Translations under genes and position numbers: made by a program
From: Pelagibacteraceae bacterium AG-325-J13
GTDB lineage: Bacteria; Pseudomonadota; Alphaproteobacteria; Pelagibacterales; Pelagibacteraceae
Assembly (NCBI GenBank): GCA_003282835.1
Contig: QBYL01000001.1
Location: 62,001 to 126,000, forward strand
Length of the DNA stretch: 64,000 nucleotides
Direction: 5' to 3'
The notes under the pieces: model-generated
Seen by the model: only the letters and a program-made list of their open reading frames with translations
Told to the model about the DNA's origin: nothing
The model's database searches: none
Shown: positions 18,800 to 27,984 of the stretch, one piece after another
Numbering within the stretch: the first letter of the stretch is position 1
Layout: each line of letters starts with the position of its first letter

Positions 18800-18809
18800 A
18801 CCTATAGGT
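18800..18809. promoter_or_regulatory. 10-bp palindrome in the divergent permease/lipoprotein spacer
   Basis: ACCTATAGGT is a perfect palindrome about 80 bases upstream of the permease start and 46 bases upstream of the lipoprotein start. It could be an operator for either divergent gene. The rest of this 134-base spacer (18722-18855) shows no recognisable purine riboswitch and no small gene. Confidence 0.3.
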
Positions 18810-18855
18810 AATATTTCTGTTTATAAGTTTTGGGTGTAAAATCAAGATACTTAAT

Positions 18856-19152
18856 ATGACCAAATTTAAATTTTTTATTTTAATTTTTCTGTTTCTTAGC
18901 AGTTGTCAAACGGTTTCAAAAAAAATTGATGAAAAATCCAGTCAAGAAGAAAAAGAGTTAACAAAATGGTTAAATAAAACTGAGACTGAATTAAAAATTA
19001 CATATGGGAAGCCGGATCGCATAGAATTTTTAAATGGAAATAATAAGCATTATATTTATTACACAAAAAAATTTAAAATTAAATGTGAAAGAAAATTTGA
19101 AATCAATGCAAAGGATAAAGTTATAGGCTTTATAAGTAAAAATTGTTTTTAA
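18856..19152 (+). CDS. Small lipoprotein of unknown function
   Basis: A 98-residue protein with a signal sequence ending in LFLSSC, so C17 is the predicted lipidation site. The mature part contains LNKTETELKITYGKPDRIEF, which resembles the start of SmpA/BamE-like folds where a helix is followed by a G-x-P turn, but the match is weak. Two later cysteines (CERKF and the penultimate C) could form a disulfide. It is monocistronic and ends 3 bases before the convergent oligopeptidase gene. Confidence 0.7.
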   Translation: MTKFKFFILIFLFLSSCQTVSKKIDEKSSQEEKELTKWLNKTETELKITYGKPDRIEFLNGNNKHYIYYTKKFKIKCERKFEINAKDKVIGFISKNCF

Positions 19153-19155
19153 CGT

Positions 19156-21240
19156 TTATTTGTTAATTTTTGCAGTTTTTAAAATAAAACTATATTCTTC
19201 AGCTAATTCAGTAATAGAATTATCACGTCCACTCATGCCTCCATGACCAGCAGCTTCCATTTTGCATTTTAGTAATTGATAATTTTCGTCAGTTTTTAAA
19301 TCCCTTAATTTAGTAACATATTTCACTGGCTCGCTATACAATACTCGATTATCGAATAATGAGGTTGTTATTAGCATCGAAGGGTATTTTTTGTTTTCAA
19401 TATTATCATATGGAGAGTATGACAATATGTACTCAAAATATTCTTTATTTTTAATTGGATTGCCCCATAGTTCCCACTCCGATGGTGTTAGCGGAAGTTT
19501 TTCATTAAGCATAGTTGTCATGGTATCTACAAATGGAACAAGCAATAGCATAGAAAAAAACAATTCCGGAGCAATATTAGCAACGGCTCCACCAGTCAGC
19601 CCTCCTGCTGAACCTCCATAAAAACAAATTCCACCTTTATAGGTATATTGTTGCTCGATTAAATATTTTGCACAAGCAACGTAATCTAAAAAAGTATTTT
19701 TCTTTAGTTTTTTTTTACCCTCTTCATGCCATACATCCCCTAAATCACCACCACCTCTTACATGCGCAATAGCAAACATAATTCCTCTATCAATCAAACA
19801 AAATCTTGATGCGCTAAAAGATGGTGAGATACTATGCTTATATGCTCCATAAGCATATAAAAGAACTTTATTTTTTCCGTCTTGTTTTTGATTTTTTAAT
19901 TTAATTAAACTAATTGGCACCAATCTACCATCATGAGATTTAGCTTTTAATCTTTTTACAACATACTTATTAGGATCATGACCTGATGGGATTTCTATTT
20001 CTTTAACTAATTTTTTTTCTTTAGTGATTATATCGTATTCATAAATTCTTCCTGGAGTTGCCATACTTTCCCAGCTGACTCTTATTTTTGATGTATTAGT
20101 ATCTTTTTGCATTAATGCAGCTCCAGGCACACCTATTGCTTCATTAGATATTTTAATTTCTTCTTCAATGTTTGTTTTAATATTTCTAACAAAAATTTTT
20201 GGAATACCATCGCTTTTTTCACTTCTAACTATAAATTCATCTAGAAATTCTAAACCACTAATAACCGTCTCTTTTTTTTTGGATATAAACTCTTCTAAAA
20301 TTTCTGGTGTATTAATTTTGCACCTTAGAATTTTGTAATCCCTAGCATTTTCATTCGTATGAACATAAAAATATCCTTTCCATGCATCTATTGAATATCT
20401 TATATCCTTTTTTCTTTTTTTGAACAAAATAGGTTTGATTGAATCTTGATTTACAGGAAAGTAATATTCCTCAGTCGTGATGTGATCTGACGTTGAAATT
20501 ATATAAAAATTTTCATCTGACGAAAGACTTATGCCACATGTAAACGTTTCTTCCTTTTCTTCAAAAATAAGCTCATCATTATCTTTTGAGTTTCCAATAA
20601 AATGTTTATAAATTTTTTTTGGCCTATGATATTCATCTAATTCAGAATAGAAGAAACTTTTGCTATCAAGTGACCAAGTTATATTGCCGCTGGTATTCTC
20701 AATTTTTTCTTCTAAATCTTTGTTATTACTTAGATTGCGAATAAAAATTGTATAATACTCAGATCCTTTGAGATCTAAAGAGTAACCTAAAAATTCATCA
20801 GAATGAGAAACACTTACACTTCCTAATCCAAAATATTCAGATCCAAATTTTTGTTTTTCTAAATTTCCGTCAAAATATATTTCTTCAGGTTTTGACCCAT
20901 CGATAATTTGTCTAATATTTTTTCCATAATTTCCCTTAGCTTCAGTTTTAACCCAATAATAGTATTTTTTATCTTTATACTTCAATGAAGTATCATTTAA
21001 TTTAATTTTTGACTTAATTTCATTAAATAGTTTTTTTTGTAAATTTTTTACATCTTTAAAATAATTTTCAGTATATGAATTATTTTTTTCAATATATTCT
21101 TTGACATCAGGAAGCAATTTCTCTGAATCTTTCAAAACCTCAAGTATATTTGGCTGATCTACCCAAGAATAGTCATCTTTAATAACAATATCGTGATATT
21201 TTTTCTCACTCTTAATTTTTTTAAGTTTTGGTATATTCAT
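19156..21240 (-). CDS. ptrB: Oligopeptidase B (S9A serine peptidase)
   Basis: A 694-residue prolyl-oligopeptidase-family enzyme that cleaves short peptides after basic residues. An N-terminal beta-propeller (about 70-410) precedes the alpha/beta-hydrolase domain. The nucleophile S544 lies in GGSAGG and the catalytic histidine near H666 in GHGGMSGR; the segment RGGGDLGDVWHEEGK is diagnostic of S9A. No signal peptide is seen, so it is cytoplasmic. Only 13 bases separate its start from that of the divergent J-protein gene. Confidence 0.92.
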   Translation of the reverse strand: MNIPKLKKIKSEKKYHDIVIKDDYSWVDQPNILEVLKDSEKLLPDVKEYIEKNNSYTENYFKDVKNLQKKLFNEIKSKIKLNDTSLKYKDKKYYYWVKTEAKGNYGKNIRQIIDGSKPEEIYFDGNLEKQKFGSEYFGLGSVSVSHSDEFLGYSLDLKGSEYYTIFIRNLSNNKDLEEKIENTSGNITWSLDSKSFFYSELDEYHRPKKIYKHFIGNSKDNDELIFEEKEETFTCGISLSSDENFYIISTSDHITTEEYYFPVNQDSIKPILFKKRKKDIRYSIDAWKGYFYVHTNENARDYKILRCKINTPEILEEFISKKKETVISGLEFLDEFIVRSEKSDGIPKIFVRNIKTNIEEEIKISNEAIGVPGAALMQKDTNTSKIRVSWESMATPGRIYEYDIITKEKKLVKEIEIPSGHDPNKYVVKRLKAKSHDGRLVPISLIKLKNQKQDGKNKVLLYAYGAYKHSISPSFSASRFCLIDRGIMFAIAHVRGGGDLGDVWHEEGKKKLKKNTFLDYVACAKYLIEQQYTYKGGICFYGGSAGGLTGGAVANIAPELFFSMLLLVPFVDTMTTMLNEKLPLTPSEWELWGNPIKNKEYFEYILSYSPYDNIENKKYPSMLITTSLFDNRVLYSEPVKYVTKLRDLKTDENYQLLKCKMEAAGHGGMSGRDNSITELAEEYSFILKTAKINK

Positions 21241-21253
21241 AATAGAAAATTAT

Positions 21254-21763
21254 ATGAATTTATTATTAATTGGAATAATCATTTTTGTCATTGTTTATTT
21301 ATTCTTAAATTGGTTCACACGAACTAGTTCAAAAAAGCTCGCTTTATATATAAAAAAAATAGTTGTCTATCTATCAATAATAATTGCAGCTATTTTTACT
21401 ATTGGAGGAAAATTTATTTTTTCTCTTCCTTTTTTATTTGTAATTTTAAGCGGCCTTAAGATAAAAGGCTTGACAGCCCTACAAATGTTTCAATTATGGA
21501 GACTAATTCAGTTTTTGAAAAATTCTGGTAGGTTTTCGCAAAATAAATTTAATCAACCCCAAGGATCCTCTAATCTATCTAATGATGAAGCATATAAACT
21601 TTTGGGTTTAACGAAGGGATGTTCAAAGGAAGAAGTATTAAATGCTGCTAACAAACTTCAAAAAAAAATTCATCCAGATATGAACAGAGATATTAAAACA
21701 GAGAGACTAAGCCAACTTGTAAATGAAGCTAAAGAGAAAATCATTAGAAGTGATTTTACTTAA
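21254..21763 (+). CDS. Membrane-anchored J-domain protein
   Basis: A 169-residue protein with one or two hydrophobic segments (residues 2-20 and 30-60) followed by a C-terminal J domain. The HPD tripeptide is at about 140-142, preceded by EAYKLLGLTKGCSKEEV. This resembles DjlA-like or Pam18/TIM14-type proteins that recruit Hsp70 to a membrane. Partner and role are unknown. Its start is 13 bases from that of ptrB, so its promoter must lie within the ptrB coding region or the gap. Its stop interlocks with the next, convergent gene. Confidence 0.8.
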   Translation: MNLLLIGIIIFVIVYLFLNWFTRTSSKKLALYIKKIVVYLSIIIAAIFTIGGKFIFSLPFLFVILSGLKIKGLTALQMFQLWRLIQFLKNSGRFSQNKFNQPQGSSNLSNDEAYKLLGLTKGCSKEEVLNAANKLQKKIHPDMNRDIKTERLSQLVNEAKEKIIRSDFT

Positions 21764-22716
21764 TTAAGTAAATTAATTGATTTTTTGTAAACTTGATCGA
21801 AAGATATTTTATCTTTTCCCAGCGTATTATGAGTTGTGGTCTCCTCAGTTTCTCCCTCAGGTATAATTACCGAAATATTTTTTGAATATTTTCCATAAGC
21901 TAAAACAGGACTATCCATAAATATTGCCAAACAATTTATATTTAGTGCAGACGCTATGTGCATCCAACCTGTATCGTTAGAAATACACAAATTACAGTTT
22001 TTTATTATAGGCAAAGTTTCTCTGATATTTAATTTACTAAAAGACTCACAATGTTTACCGATTTTAGAATTTAATATTTTATCTATTAAGTTTTGATCTT
22101 TTTCTCCTCCTGCTAAAAAAAACTTTGAAGGAATTACTTCATTAATCATGACACAAAGTTTTAAATAATTATCAATTCCCCACCTTTTGGTAGGCCCACT
22201 CGCTGATAATCCTAAACAAATATATTTAAATTTTGGATCAAATTTTTTTTTAGCATTTTCAATAACATCGTTTCTTAATCTTAATATAGGTTGGGTGGAT
22301 ACAATTGTATTTAATTCATTTTCAGTAAAAACTTTAGCTGAAGTTACAATATTATCCCTCTTTTTTAATAATGGATATTGTGAGATTTTTTTAATACCAG
22401 CCAATTTTGCTAACAAAAAGTATCTGATAGAACTATTGAAAATAAAAACTTTATCAAAATTTTTTGATTTTATTTCTCTCGATAATTTAAAAAAACCTTT
22501 CACACCATCATGAAGTCCTGAACCATTTTTTTTTCTATCTAAATTAATAATCTCATTAATATGATGATCATCGAATAATAAATCATTTGCTCTAGTGTTT
22601 TCTTTGACCAATATAGAAACTTGCTTTTGATATTTTTTTGATATTGCATGAATATAAGGTAAATAAATAATCATATCGCCCATACCAATTTTTGGTTGTA
22701 TTATCAGAACTTTCAT
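21760..22716 (-). CDS. GT9-family glycosyltransferase (heptosyltransferase-like)
   Basis: A 318-residue GT-B enzyme. The N-terminus MKVLIIQPKIGMGDMIIYLP is the GT9 glycine-rich start, and the C-terminal half has NDTGWMHIASALN, the nucleotide-sugar binding loop. LGLSASGPTKRW precedes it. Heptosyltransferases add ADP-heptose to the LPS inner core; other GT9 members use different donors. The stop interlocks with the J-protein gene; the start diverges from the DapA-like gene with 46 bases between. Confidence 0.83.
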   Translation of the reverse strand: MKVLIIQPKIGMGDMIIYLPYIHAISKKYQKQVSILVKENTRANDLLFDDHHINEIINLDRKKNGSGLHDGVKGFFKLSREIKSKNFDKVFIFNSSIRYFLLAKLAGIKKISQYPLLKKRDNIVTSAKVFTENELNTIVSTQPILRLRNDVIENAKKKFDPKFKYICLGLSASGPTKRWGIDNYLKLCVMINEVIPSKFFLAGGEKDQNLIDKILNSKIGKHCESFSKLNIRETLPIIKNCNLCISNDTGWMHIASALNINCLAIFMDSPVLAYGKYSKNISVIIPEGETEETTTHNTLGKDKISFDQVYKKSINLLN

Positions 22717-22762
22717 TTTTAATAGTATTAATATAACTTAGATAAATAAATTAGGTAATTTT

Positions 22763-23647
22763 ATGATCAAAAAAGGAGTATATGCTGCTGGATTAAGCAT
22801 AATTAATGATGATTATACCTTAAACGTAGAATCTACAATATCTCATGCTGCGTCTTTGATTAATAAAGGTTTACACGGAGTATTTTTTTTTGGTTCTACA
22901 GGTCAGAGTCAGCTTATATCAATCTCAGAAAAAAAAAATCTTATCTCTAAAATTGCAAATCATAAACTAAAAAACCATTTTTTTTTAGGTACAGGCAATA
23001 ATTCTCTAAAAGAAACTATTGATTTAATTAGATACTCATGTGAATACGGATTTAAAGACTTCTTGATAATGCCGCCAGCATACTACAAAGGTAATACTGA
23101 TAAAGGTGTATTCGAATTTTATAAAACAATTATTTCAAAAGTTCCGAAAATTAAAATCATATTATATAATTTTGAAAAATTAAGTGGATATAAATTTTCA
23201 CCTGAAATTGTAACAAAACTCACAGAATCATATCCAGATAATATTATTGGATGCAAAGACTCGAGTTATAATTTGTTTGAAAAACTAAAAATTAAAAATT
23301 TTTTAATGTTTCCGGGATCAGAAGCAAAATTACTAAATGGTTTAGAATTAGGATGCGCTGGATGTATTTCTGCTATTACAAATGTCACACATTCTTTAGC
23401 AAGAAAAGTATTTGATGATTTTGAAAAAAAAATGAAGCAAACACATAATGAAAAATTAATCACAGTTAGAAAGGTATTCGACAAATATAATTTAATTTCT
23501 GCTCTTCATAGTTACATGTCAGAAAAAGATGAAATTTTTAGTAACGTGCTTCCACCGTTAGTTTTATTAAATACTGATGAAAAAAATAAATTACTAAATG
23601 AACTTAAAAAATTGCAACTTAAAGTAAATGGAGAATTGGCAGCATAA
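22763..23647 (+). CDS. DapA/NanA-family aldolase or lyase
   Basis: A 294-residue TIM-barrel class I aldolase. The Schiff-base lysine lies in IIGCKDSS (near residue 168), the tyrosine in ILYNFEKLSG and the carboxylate-binding loop in GSTGQSQLIS (canonical GTTGE). The missing glutamate and the altered GSTGQS loop argue against a straight dihydrodipicolinate synthase; a related pyruvate-dependent lyase is more likely. The next gene begins at the base after its stop, so the two are transcribed together. Confidence 0.75.
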   Translation: MIKKGVYAAGLSIINDDYTLNVESTISHAASLINKGLHGVFFFGSTGQSQLISISEKKNLISKIANHKLKNHFFLGTGNNSLKETIDLIRYSCEYGFKDFLIMPPAYYKGNTDKGVFEFYKTIISKVPKIKIILYNFEKLSGYKFSPEIVTKLTESYPDNIIGCKDSSYNLFEKLKIKNFLMFPGSEAKLLNGLELGCAGCISAITNVTHSLARKVFDDFEKKMKQTHNEKLITVRKVFDKYNLISALHSYMSEKDEIFSNVLPPLVLLNTDEKNKLLNELKKLQLKVNGELAA

Positions 23648-24853
23648 ATGATTTTAGCAAGAATATTTTCTAATATTTATAAAGAAGGTGGAATTATTTT
23701 AATTGATTCAAAAGGACAAAAATATATTTGTGGAAATCCAAAAAAAGACAATCCAATAACTGTAAAATTACTTAGAGAAAATTTAAATTGGAAATTAATA
23801 TTAGATCCTGAGCTAGAATTTCCCGAATCTTATATGAGAAATGAAATAATTATTGAAAACGGATCATTAAAAGATTTTTTGATGGAATTAGTAAAAAATT
23901 TAGGAAGACATGAAGTGACAACTGCAAGTTATATTTCAAAAAGATTTTATCAATTTTGTAGATTTGTTACCAATTTTAATTTACCTGGTAAATCAAGAAA
24001 AAATGTCGAACATCATTATGATATTGGAGGTGAAAAAGGAGAAAAATTATATGATATTTTTCTTGATAGAAAACATAGACTGTATTCATGCGCATATTGG
24101 AAAAACGATACAAAAACTTTAGAGGATGCGCAGCAAAATAAAATTGATCATATTGTTAAAAAATTAGATATTAAAAAAGGTCAAAAGGTTCTAGAGGTTG
24201 GTTGCGGATGGGGCGGTATGGCATTTGAAATCGCTAAACAAAAAAACTGTGAGGTAAAAGGTATTTCTTTAAGTAAAAATCAGATCAATTATTGTAAGCA
24301 AAAAGCTAAGGAACTTAAACTGGATAATCAGGTAAGCTTTGAGTTAGCTGATTACAGAGAAATCGTTGGTCATTATGACAGAATCTATTCAGTTGGCATG
24401 TTCGAACATGTTGGTAAGAAATTTTATAAAGTTTTCTTTGAGTCAATGAACAAGCTATTAAAAGAGGATGGTATTTTTTTATTACATACAATTGGGGTAG
24501 TAGATAAGCCAACACCACCGAACAAATTTATAAATAAATATATATTTCCAGGCGGTGTTTGCCCCTCTTTTAGTCAAATAATCAAACCAATAGAAAAAAC
24601 AGGATTAATTGTTTCAGATTCTGAAACTCTTATCAGGCATTATGACATAACCTTAGAAAATTGGCTTCAGAGATTTTTAGATAAAAAAAAAGAAGTTAAG
24701 GACTTATTTGGTGAAAAATTTATTAAAATGTGGGAATTTTATTTAGCAAGCTGTGCTGCTGCTTTTAGATATAGGGACTTAGTTGTATTTCAATTACAAA
24801 TTGTGAAAAACTTCCAATCCGCTCATCGTACAAGAGACTATATATATTCATAA
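23648..24853 (+). CDS. cfa: Cyclopropane-fatty-acyl-phospholipid synthase family methyltransferase
   Basis: A 401-residue SAM-dependent enzyme that methylenates cis double bonds in membrane lipids. An N-terminal domain (1-120) precedes the methyltransferase core with EVGCGWGGMAFEIA near residue 181, IYSVGMFEHVG and the C-terminal AFRYRDLVVFQLQ. The segment VEHHYDIGGEKG is a CFA-family signature. It follows the aldolase gene with no gap. Products of related clades vary (cyclopropane, methylated or mycolic-type fatty acids), so the exact reaction is inferred. Confidence 0.87.
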   Translation: MILARIFSNIYKEGGIILIDSKGQKYICGNPKKDNPITVKLLRENLNWKLILDPELEFPESYMRNEIIIENGSLKDFLMELVKNLGRHEVTTASYISKRFYQFCRFVTNFNLPGKSRKNVEHHYDIGGEKGEKLYDIFLDRKHRLYSCAYWKNDTKTLEDAQQNKIDHIVKKLDIKKGQKVLEVGCGWGGMAFEIAKQKNCEVKGISLSKNQINYCKQKAKELKLDNQVSFELADYREIVGHYDRIYSVGMFEHVGKKFYKVFFESMNKLLKEDGIFLLHTIGVVDKPTPPNKFINKYIFPGGVCPSFSQIIKPIEKTGLIVSDSETLIRHYDITLENWLQRFLDKKKEVKDLFGEKFIKMWEFYLASCAAAFRYRDLVVFQLQIVKNFQSAHRTRDYIYS

Positions 24854-24879
24854 AACCTGCTATCTAGTAAATTAGGGTA

Positions 24880-26055
24880 ATGAAAAAAAAGAAAAAAAAA
24901 ATAAAATCTAAAAAAAAACAAAAAAAAAGAAAAAGAAATTTTTCAAAAAAAAAACGTAAAAATTTTCTTAAAAAAAAGAAAAAGAATAAAATTAAATCCA
25001 CCTTAAAAAACAGAAGAAGAAAAAAAAATAATAAAAAAAAAATTAAAAATCCAAATAAAACAAGAAGACTAATAGCTGGTATATTAAGAATTAATGAAAA
25101 CATAAAGTCAAAGTTAAAATATAATTTTAATATTGATAAAGCTCTTCAAAATTTTTTTATAGGTGTTTCAAACAAGTTTTTAGAAATCAAAAAAGTAATA
25201 CAAGAAGAAAGAGAAAAACAGAGAAAAGCAAAAATTGCTGAAATTGAAAAAGAGAGGATGCAAACCCAAGAAAAGCTTACAATTGAAAAAAATAATGAAC
25301 TTAAAGCTAAAGAAGAGGAGCTGAGAATAGAAATCAAATTAGGCAAAGAAAGAAAAAAAGAATTACAAAAATTTATTCGACTTGAACAAGCAGAAGTAAG
25401 AAAAGAACAAGCTGAGAAGCAAAGAAGATTTTTAGAACAAATTAAATTAGAGAAAAAAATTGAAATGTTTAGAAAACGTGAAGAACTTGAAATCAAAAAT
25501 ATTGAAAAATTTGTTTTAAGTCAACAAAGGGAGTCATATTTAGAGGTTCAACAAAGAATTGATAAAATTAAAGAAAAATATCAAGCACTTAGAGATCAAA
25601 AAATAAGAGAAAGAGTAGAACAATTAGGTGTTAAAATTGAAGAGGGAGATGACAGGTCAGTTCTGTTAGAAAAAGAAAGAGTATTTAATTTAGAAAGACA
25701 AAAAATTGAATTTGCGTTAGAAAGTTTTTATCGTTCAGCTCATAGTTTATGTTTTCAGATAAATAAAAGATATATTCCAAAATATCTTAGTATTATGCGT
25801 GTTATCGACAGAAGGTTTGAAACTGGGGAAATCTTCATAAAATGGGATGACGCCCCTGACGAAGAGTGGTTGATTTTAATTTATATAAAAGACAATTCTC
25901 CCGATGAAGGAATAGTTATTGAAGACAAAACTAATCCTGAAAAAAATATCTCTTCAGAATTTAAGTCTAATGAAATTTTTAAAGCATCCGATATGATGGT
26001 TGATGCCCTGACTAAGCTTCTTGATAAAGAGAGAAATAAAAGAAAAGCTAGTTAA
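24880..26055 (+). CDS. Unknown protein: polylysine tail, coiled coil, C-terminal domain
   Basis: I do not recognise this 391-residue protein. The first 63 residues hold 32 lysines and 8 arginines and almost no acids, a very basic low-complexity tail. Residues about 100-265 form a long charged helix rich in E, K, R and Q (for example KAKIAEIEKERMQTQEKL), very likely a coiled coil. Residues 270-391 look globular (RSAHSLCFQINKRYIPKY, FIKWDDAPDEEWLILIYIKD). AGGG lies 2 bases before the ATG. The gene follows cfa by 26 bases and overlaps the convergent MBL gene by 8 bases. A basic tail plus coiled coil suggests binding to RNA, DNA or acidic lipid; this is inference. Confidence 0.85.
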   Translation: MKKKKKKIKSKKKQKKRKRNFSKKKRKNFLKKKKKNKIKSTLKNRRRKKNNKKKIKNPNKTRRLIAGILRINENIKSKLKYNFNIDKALQNFFIGVSNKFLEIKKVIQEEREKQRKAKIAEIEKERMQTQEKLTIEKNNELKAKEEELRIEIKLGKERKKELQKFIRLEQAEVRKEQAEKQRRFLEQIKLEKKIEMFRKREELEIKNIEKFVLSQQRESYLEVQQRIDKIKEKYQALRDQKIRERVEQLGVKIEEGDDRSVLLEKERVFNLERQKIEFALESFYRSAHSLCFQINKRYIPKYLSIMRVIDRRFETGEIFIKWDDAPDEEWLILIYIKDNSPDEGIVIEDKTNPEKNISSEFKSNEIFKASDMMVDALTKLLDKERNKRKAS

Positions 26056-27142
26056 TTAATTGGTCTAGTTTTTTAATCTCACCAATTTTAAATATAATTG
26101 CCTCCTCTTTTTTGTAACCGAATTTTTCAGCATTTTCTTTAAACCTTACAGGAGGTTCCCAGATCGGCTCCAAACTTAATATTGCTGTTCCCCAATGCAT
26201 TCCTATAACTTTTTTTACTCCTAAGTCTTTCATTAAAGATAAAAGCTCTTCAGGATTTGCATGAGCTGTAGATTTGTCCTTGACTGGAACAATTGGGTAG
26301 AAATTGTAGGCGCCCAGATTTCCAAAACCTAAATCGATAGGACCAAATTTTTTCCCTAACTGTTTATAAAATGGAGCTGGGCCCGTATCACAAGCGAAAA
26401 ATATTTTTTTATCTTTGTACTCAATTAAAAAACTCCCCCAAAGTGATCTATTTGTGTTTCCATCTCCCCAAATCCACCGCTTGGACCAATGTTGACTTGG
26501 AAGCATGGTAATTGTGATTTCATCATTAATTTTGATTTTATCAAACCAATCCATTTCATTAACAGTACCTTTCTTATATCCATTTTTTGTAAAATATTTA
26601 CCAAGCTTAAGAGGAACAAGAACTTTAGCATTCTTATAAGGAAAGTTTTTTATCGTACGAATACTCATGTGATCATAATGATTGTGTGTAAGCAAAAATA
26701 AATCTATTTTAGGAAGTTCGTTAAGAGTTAAAGGAGACTCTATGTATTTCTTAGGACCAAATATCAAAGGTCCATAATTCTTTTCGAAAACTGGATCAGT
26801 AATAATTGTAGTGTTTCCAAGTTTTATTATAAAACTCGCGTGATCAAGCCACATCACATATGAGTCAGATTTATGTTTTTCAAGATTTTTTAAAACTATT
26901 TGTTTATCAATTACATGCTCAGGTGGATAATCAATTTTAAGTTTCTTTTTTTCCTCTCTGAAAACTTTCCAATCCCATTTAAAATTAGAATCTCTTTTTG
27001 GACCTCCTTCAAGGTTTCTAAAACCTAATAGTTTGCCGTCTTCATAAATATGGTGATAAGGTTTTTTATCCATAGCTAATAAATCTAAATTAAAAACACA
27101 GCAGATTACACATGTTATAATAAGGGGTAATGGATTATACAT
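26048..27142 (-). CDS. MBL-fold metallo-hydrolase (NAPE-PLD/RomA-like)
   Basis: A 364-residue metallo-beta-lactamase-fold protein. A hydrophobic N-terminus (residues 5-22) may be a signal peptide. WLDHASFIIKLGNTTIITDP is the RomA/NAPE-PLD type first strand, and LTHNHYDHMS near residues 150-158 binds zinc. HANPEE and the late GMHWGTA histidine complete the site. Related enzymes act on phospholipids or are uncharacterised; an envelope lipid substrate is plausible but unproved. Confidence 0.82.
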   Translation of the reverse strand: MYNPLPLIITCVICCVFNLDLLAMDKKPYHHIYEDGKLLGFRNLEGGPKRDSNFKWDWKVFREEKKKLKIDYPPEHVIDKQIVLKNLEKHKSDSYVMWLDHASFIIKLGNTTIITDPVFEKNYGPLIFGPKKYIESPLTLNELPKIDLFLLTHNHYDHMSIRTIKNFPYKNAKVLVPLKLGKYFTKNGYKKGTVNEMDWFDKIKINDEITITMLPSQHWSKRWIWGDGNTNRSLWGSFLIEYKDKKIFFACDTGPAPFYKQLGKKFGPIDLGFGNLGAYNFYPIVPVKDKSTAHANPEELLSLMKDLGVKKVIGMHWGTAILSLEPIWEPPVRFKENAEKFGYKKEEAIIFKIGEIKKLDQLIN

Positions 27143-27183
27143 AAACCCCTTATTATCATAAATATTTAAAATTCAATATTTAT

Positions 27184-27387
27184 TTAGCTACCAAAGCAAT
27201 TTGATTTATTTATTCTTTTATTGAATGATTTAAGAGCATCTTTACTTATTAGCCAGATGTATGAGCTTTCTTTAAGGCCGCTAGCATCGGCAGCAGTACA
27301 ACGTTTACCAAACTTAACTTTGGCAACATTACCTCCTGCACAACTCGTTAAAAAAACCAACAAAGGTAAAATATATAATATTTTCAT
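27184..27387 (-). CDS. Small lipoprotein
   Basis: A 67-residue protein with a lipoprotein signal (PLLVFLTSCAGG, lipidated C16). The mature chain of about 50 residues has two cysteines (GKRC and SNCFGS) that could pair. No family is recognised. The 105-base spacer to purE (27388-27492) is AT-rich and holds only promoters as far as I can see. Confidence 0.7.
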   Translation of the reverse strand: MKILYILPLLVFLTSCAGGNVAKVKFGKRCTAADASGLKESSYIWLISKDALKSFNKRINKSNCFGS

Positions 27388-27492
27388 AACTATAGTTTGA
27401 TAAAAAAATCTGTATTTTGATAGGCATAAATAAGTCCAAAAAAAGAAATTAAACTCTATTGTTTTTATTTATGAAATTGATTAGATTAATTT

Positions 27493-27981
27493 GTGAAACT
27501 CAATAAACAAAATAATAAAGTAGCAATCATAATGGGGTCACAATCTGACTATCACATTATGAAAGAGTCTGAAAAAATCTTAAAATTACTAAAAGTTAGG
27601 TATCAAGTTTTAATTGTTTCTGCTCACAGGACCCCAAAGAGAATGGTTGAATTTGCATCTTCTGCCTCAACTAAAGGTTTCGCTGTGATAATTGCAGGAG
27701 CTGGTGGAGCCGCTCATCTAGCTGGAATGGTAGCTTCCTTGACCTCATTACCAGTTCTTGGTGTTCCGATAGAAACAAAAAAGTTAAAAGGCTTAGATAG
27801 TTTATTGTCGATGGTTCAAATGCCCAAGGGTGTTCCAGTAGGATGTTTGGCTATTGACGGAGCGTTTAATGCTGGAATACTTGCAGCGTCAATCGTTAGC
27901 AACTCAGACCAAAAAGTAAAATTAAGTTTAGAAAAATGGAGAAGAATTCAAACACAATCCATTAAAAAAACCCCCAAGTAA
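27493..27981 (+). CDS. purE: N5-carboxyaminoimidazole ribonucleotide mutase
   Basis: A 162-residue class I PurE. MGSQSDY and SAHRTPKRM are the two substrate-binding signatures, and AGGAAHLAGMVASLT carries the mobile histidine loop. It converts N5-CAIR to CAIR in purine synthesis, after PurK. The GTG at 27493 is the only plausible start ahead of the first strand (KVAIIMGSQSD). PurK follows after 3 bases. Confidence 0.94.
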   Translation: MKLNKQNNKVAIIMGSQSDYHIMKESEKILKLLKVRYQVLIVSAHRTPKRMVEFASSASTKGFAVIIAGAGGAAHLAGMVASLTSLPVLGVPIETKKLKGLDSLLSMVQMPKGVPVGCLAIDGAFNAGILAASIVSNSDQKVKLSLEKWRRIQTQSIKKTPK

Positions 27982-27984
27982 TCG

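Noticed and set aside
18722-18855. Possible purine riboswitch before the NCS2 permease
   Set aside because: The conserved three-way junction motifs are not found; only a palindrome and a strong ribosome site are seen.
24880-25070. The lysine tail as a sequencing or frame error
   Set aside because: The frame stays open and in register with the coiled coil, has a start signal, and uses both AAA and AGA codons with interspersed other residues.
24864-25103. Antisense frame of 79 residues opposite the lysine-tail gene
   Set aside because: It is the complement of AAA-rich codons, giving almost only F and L; the sense frame explains the region.
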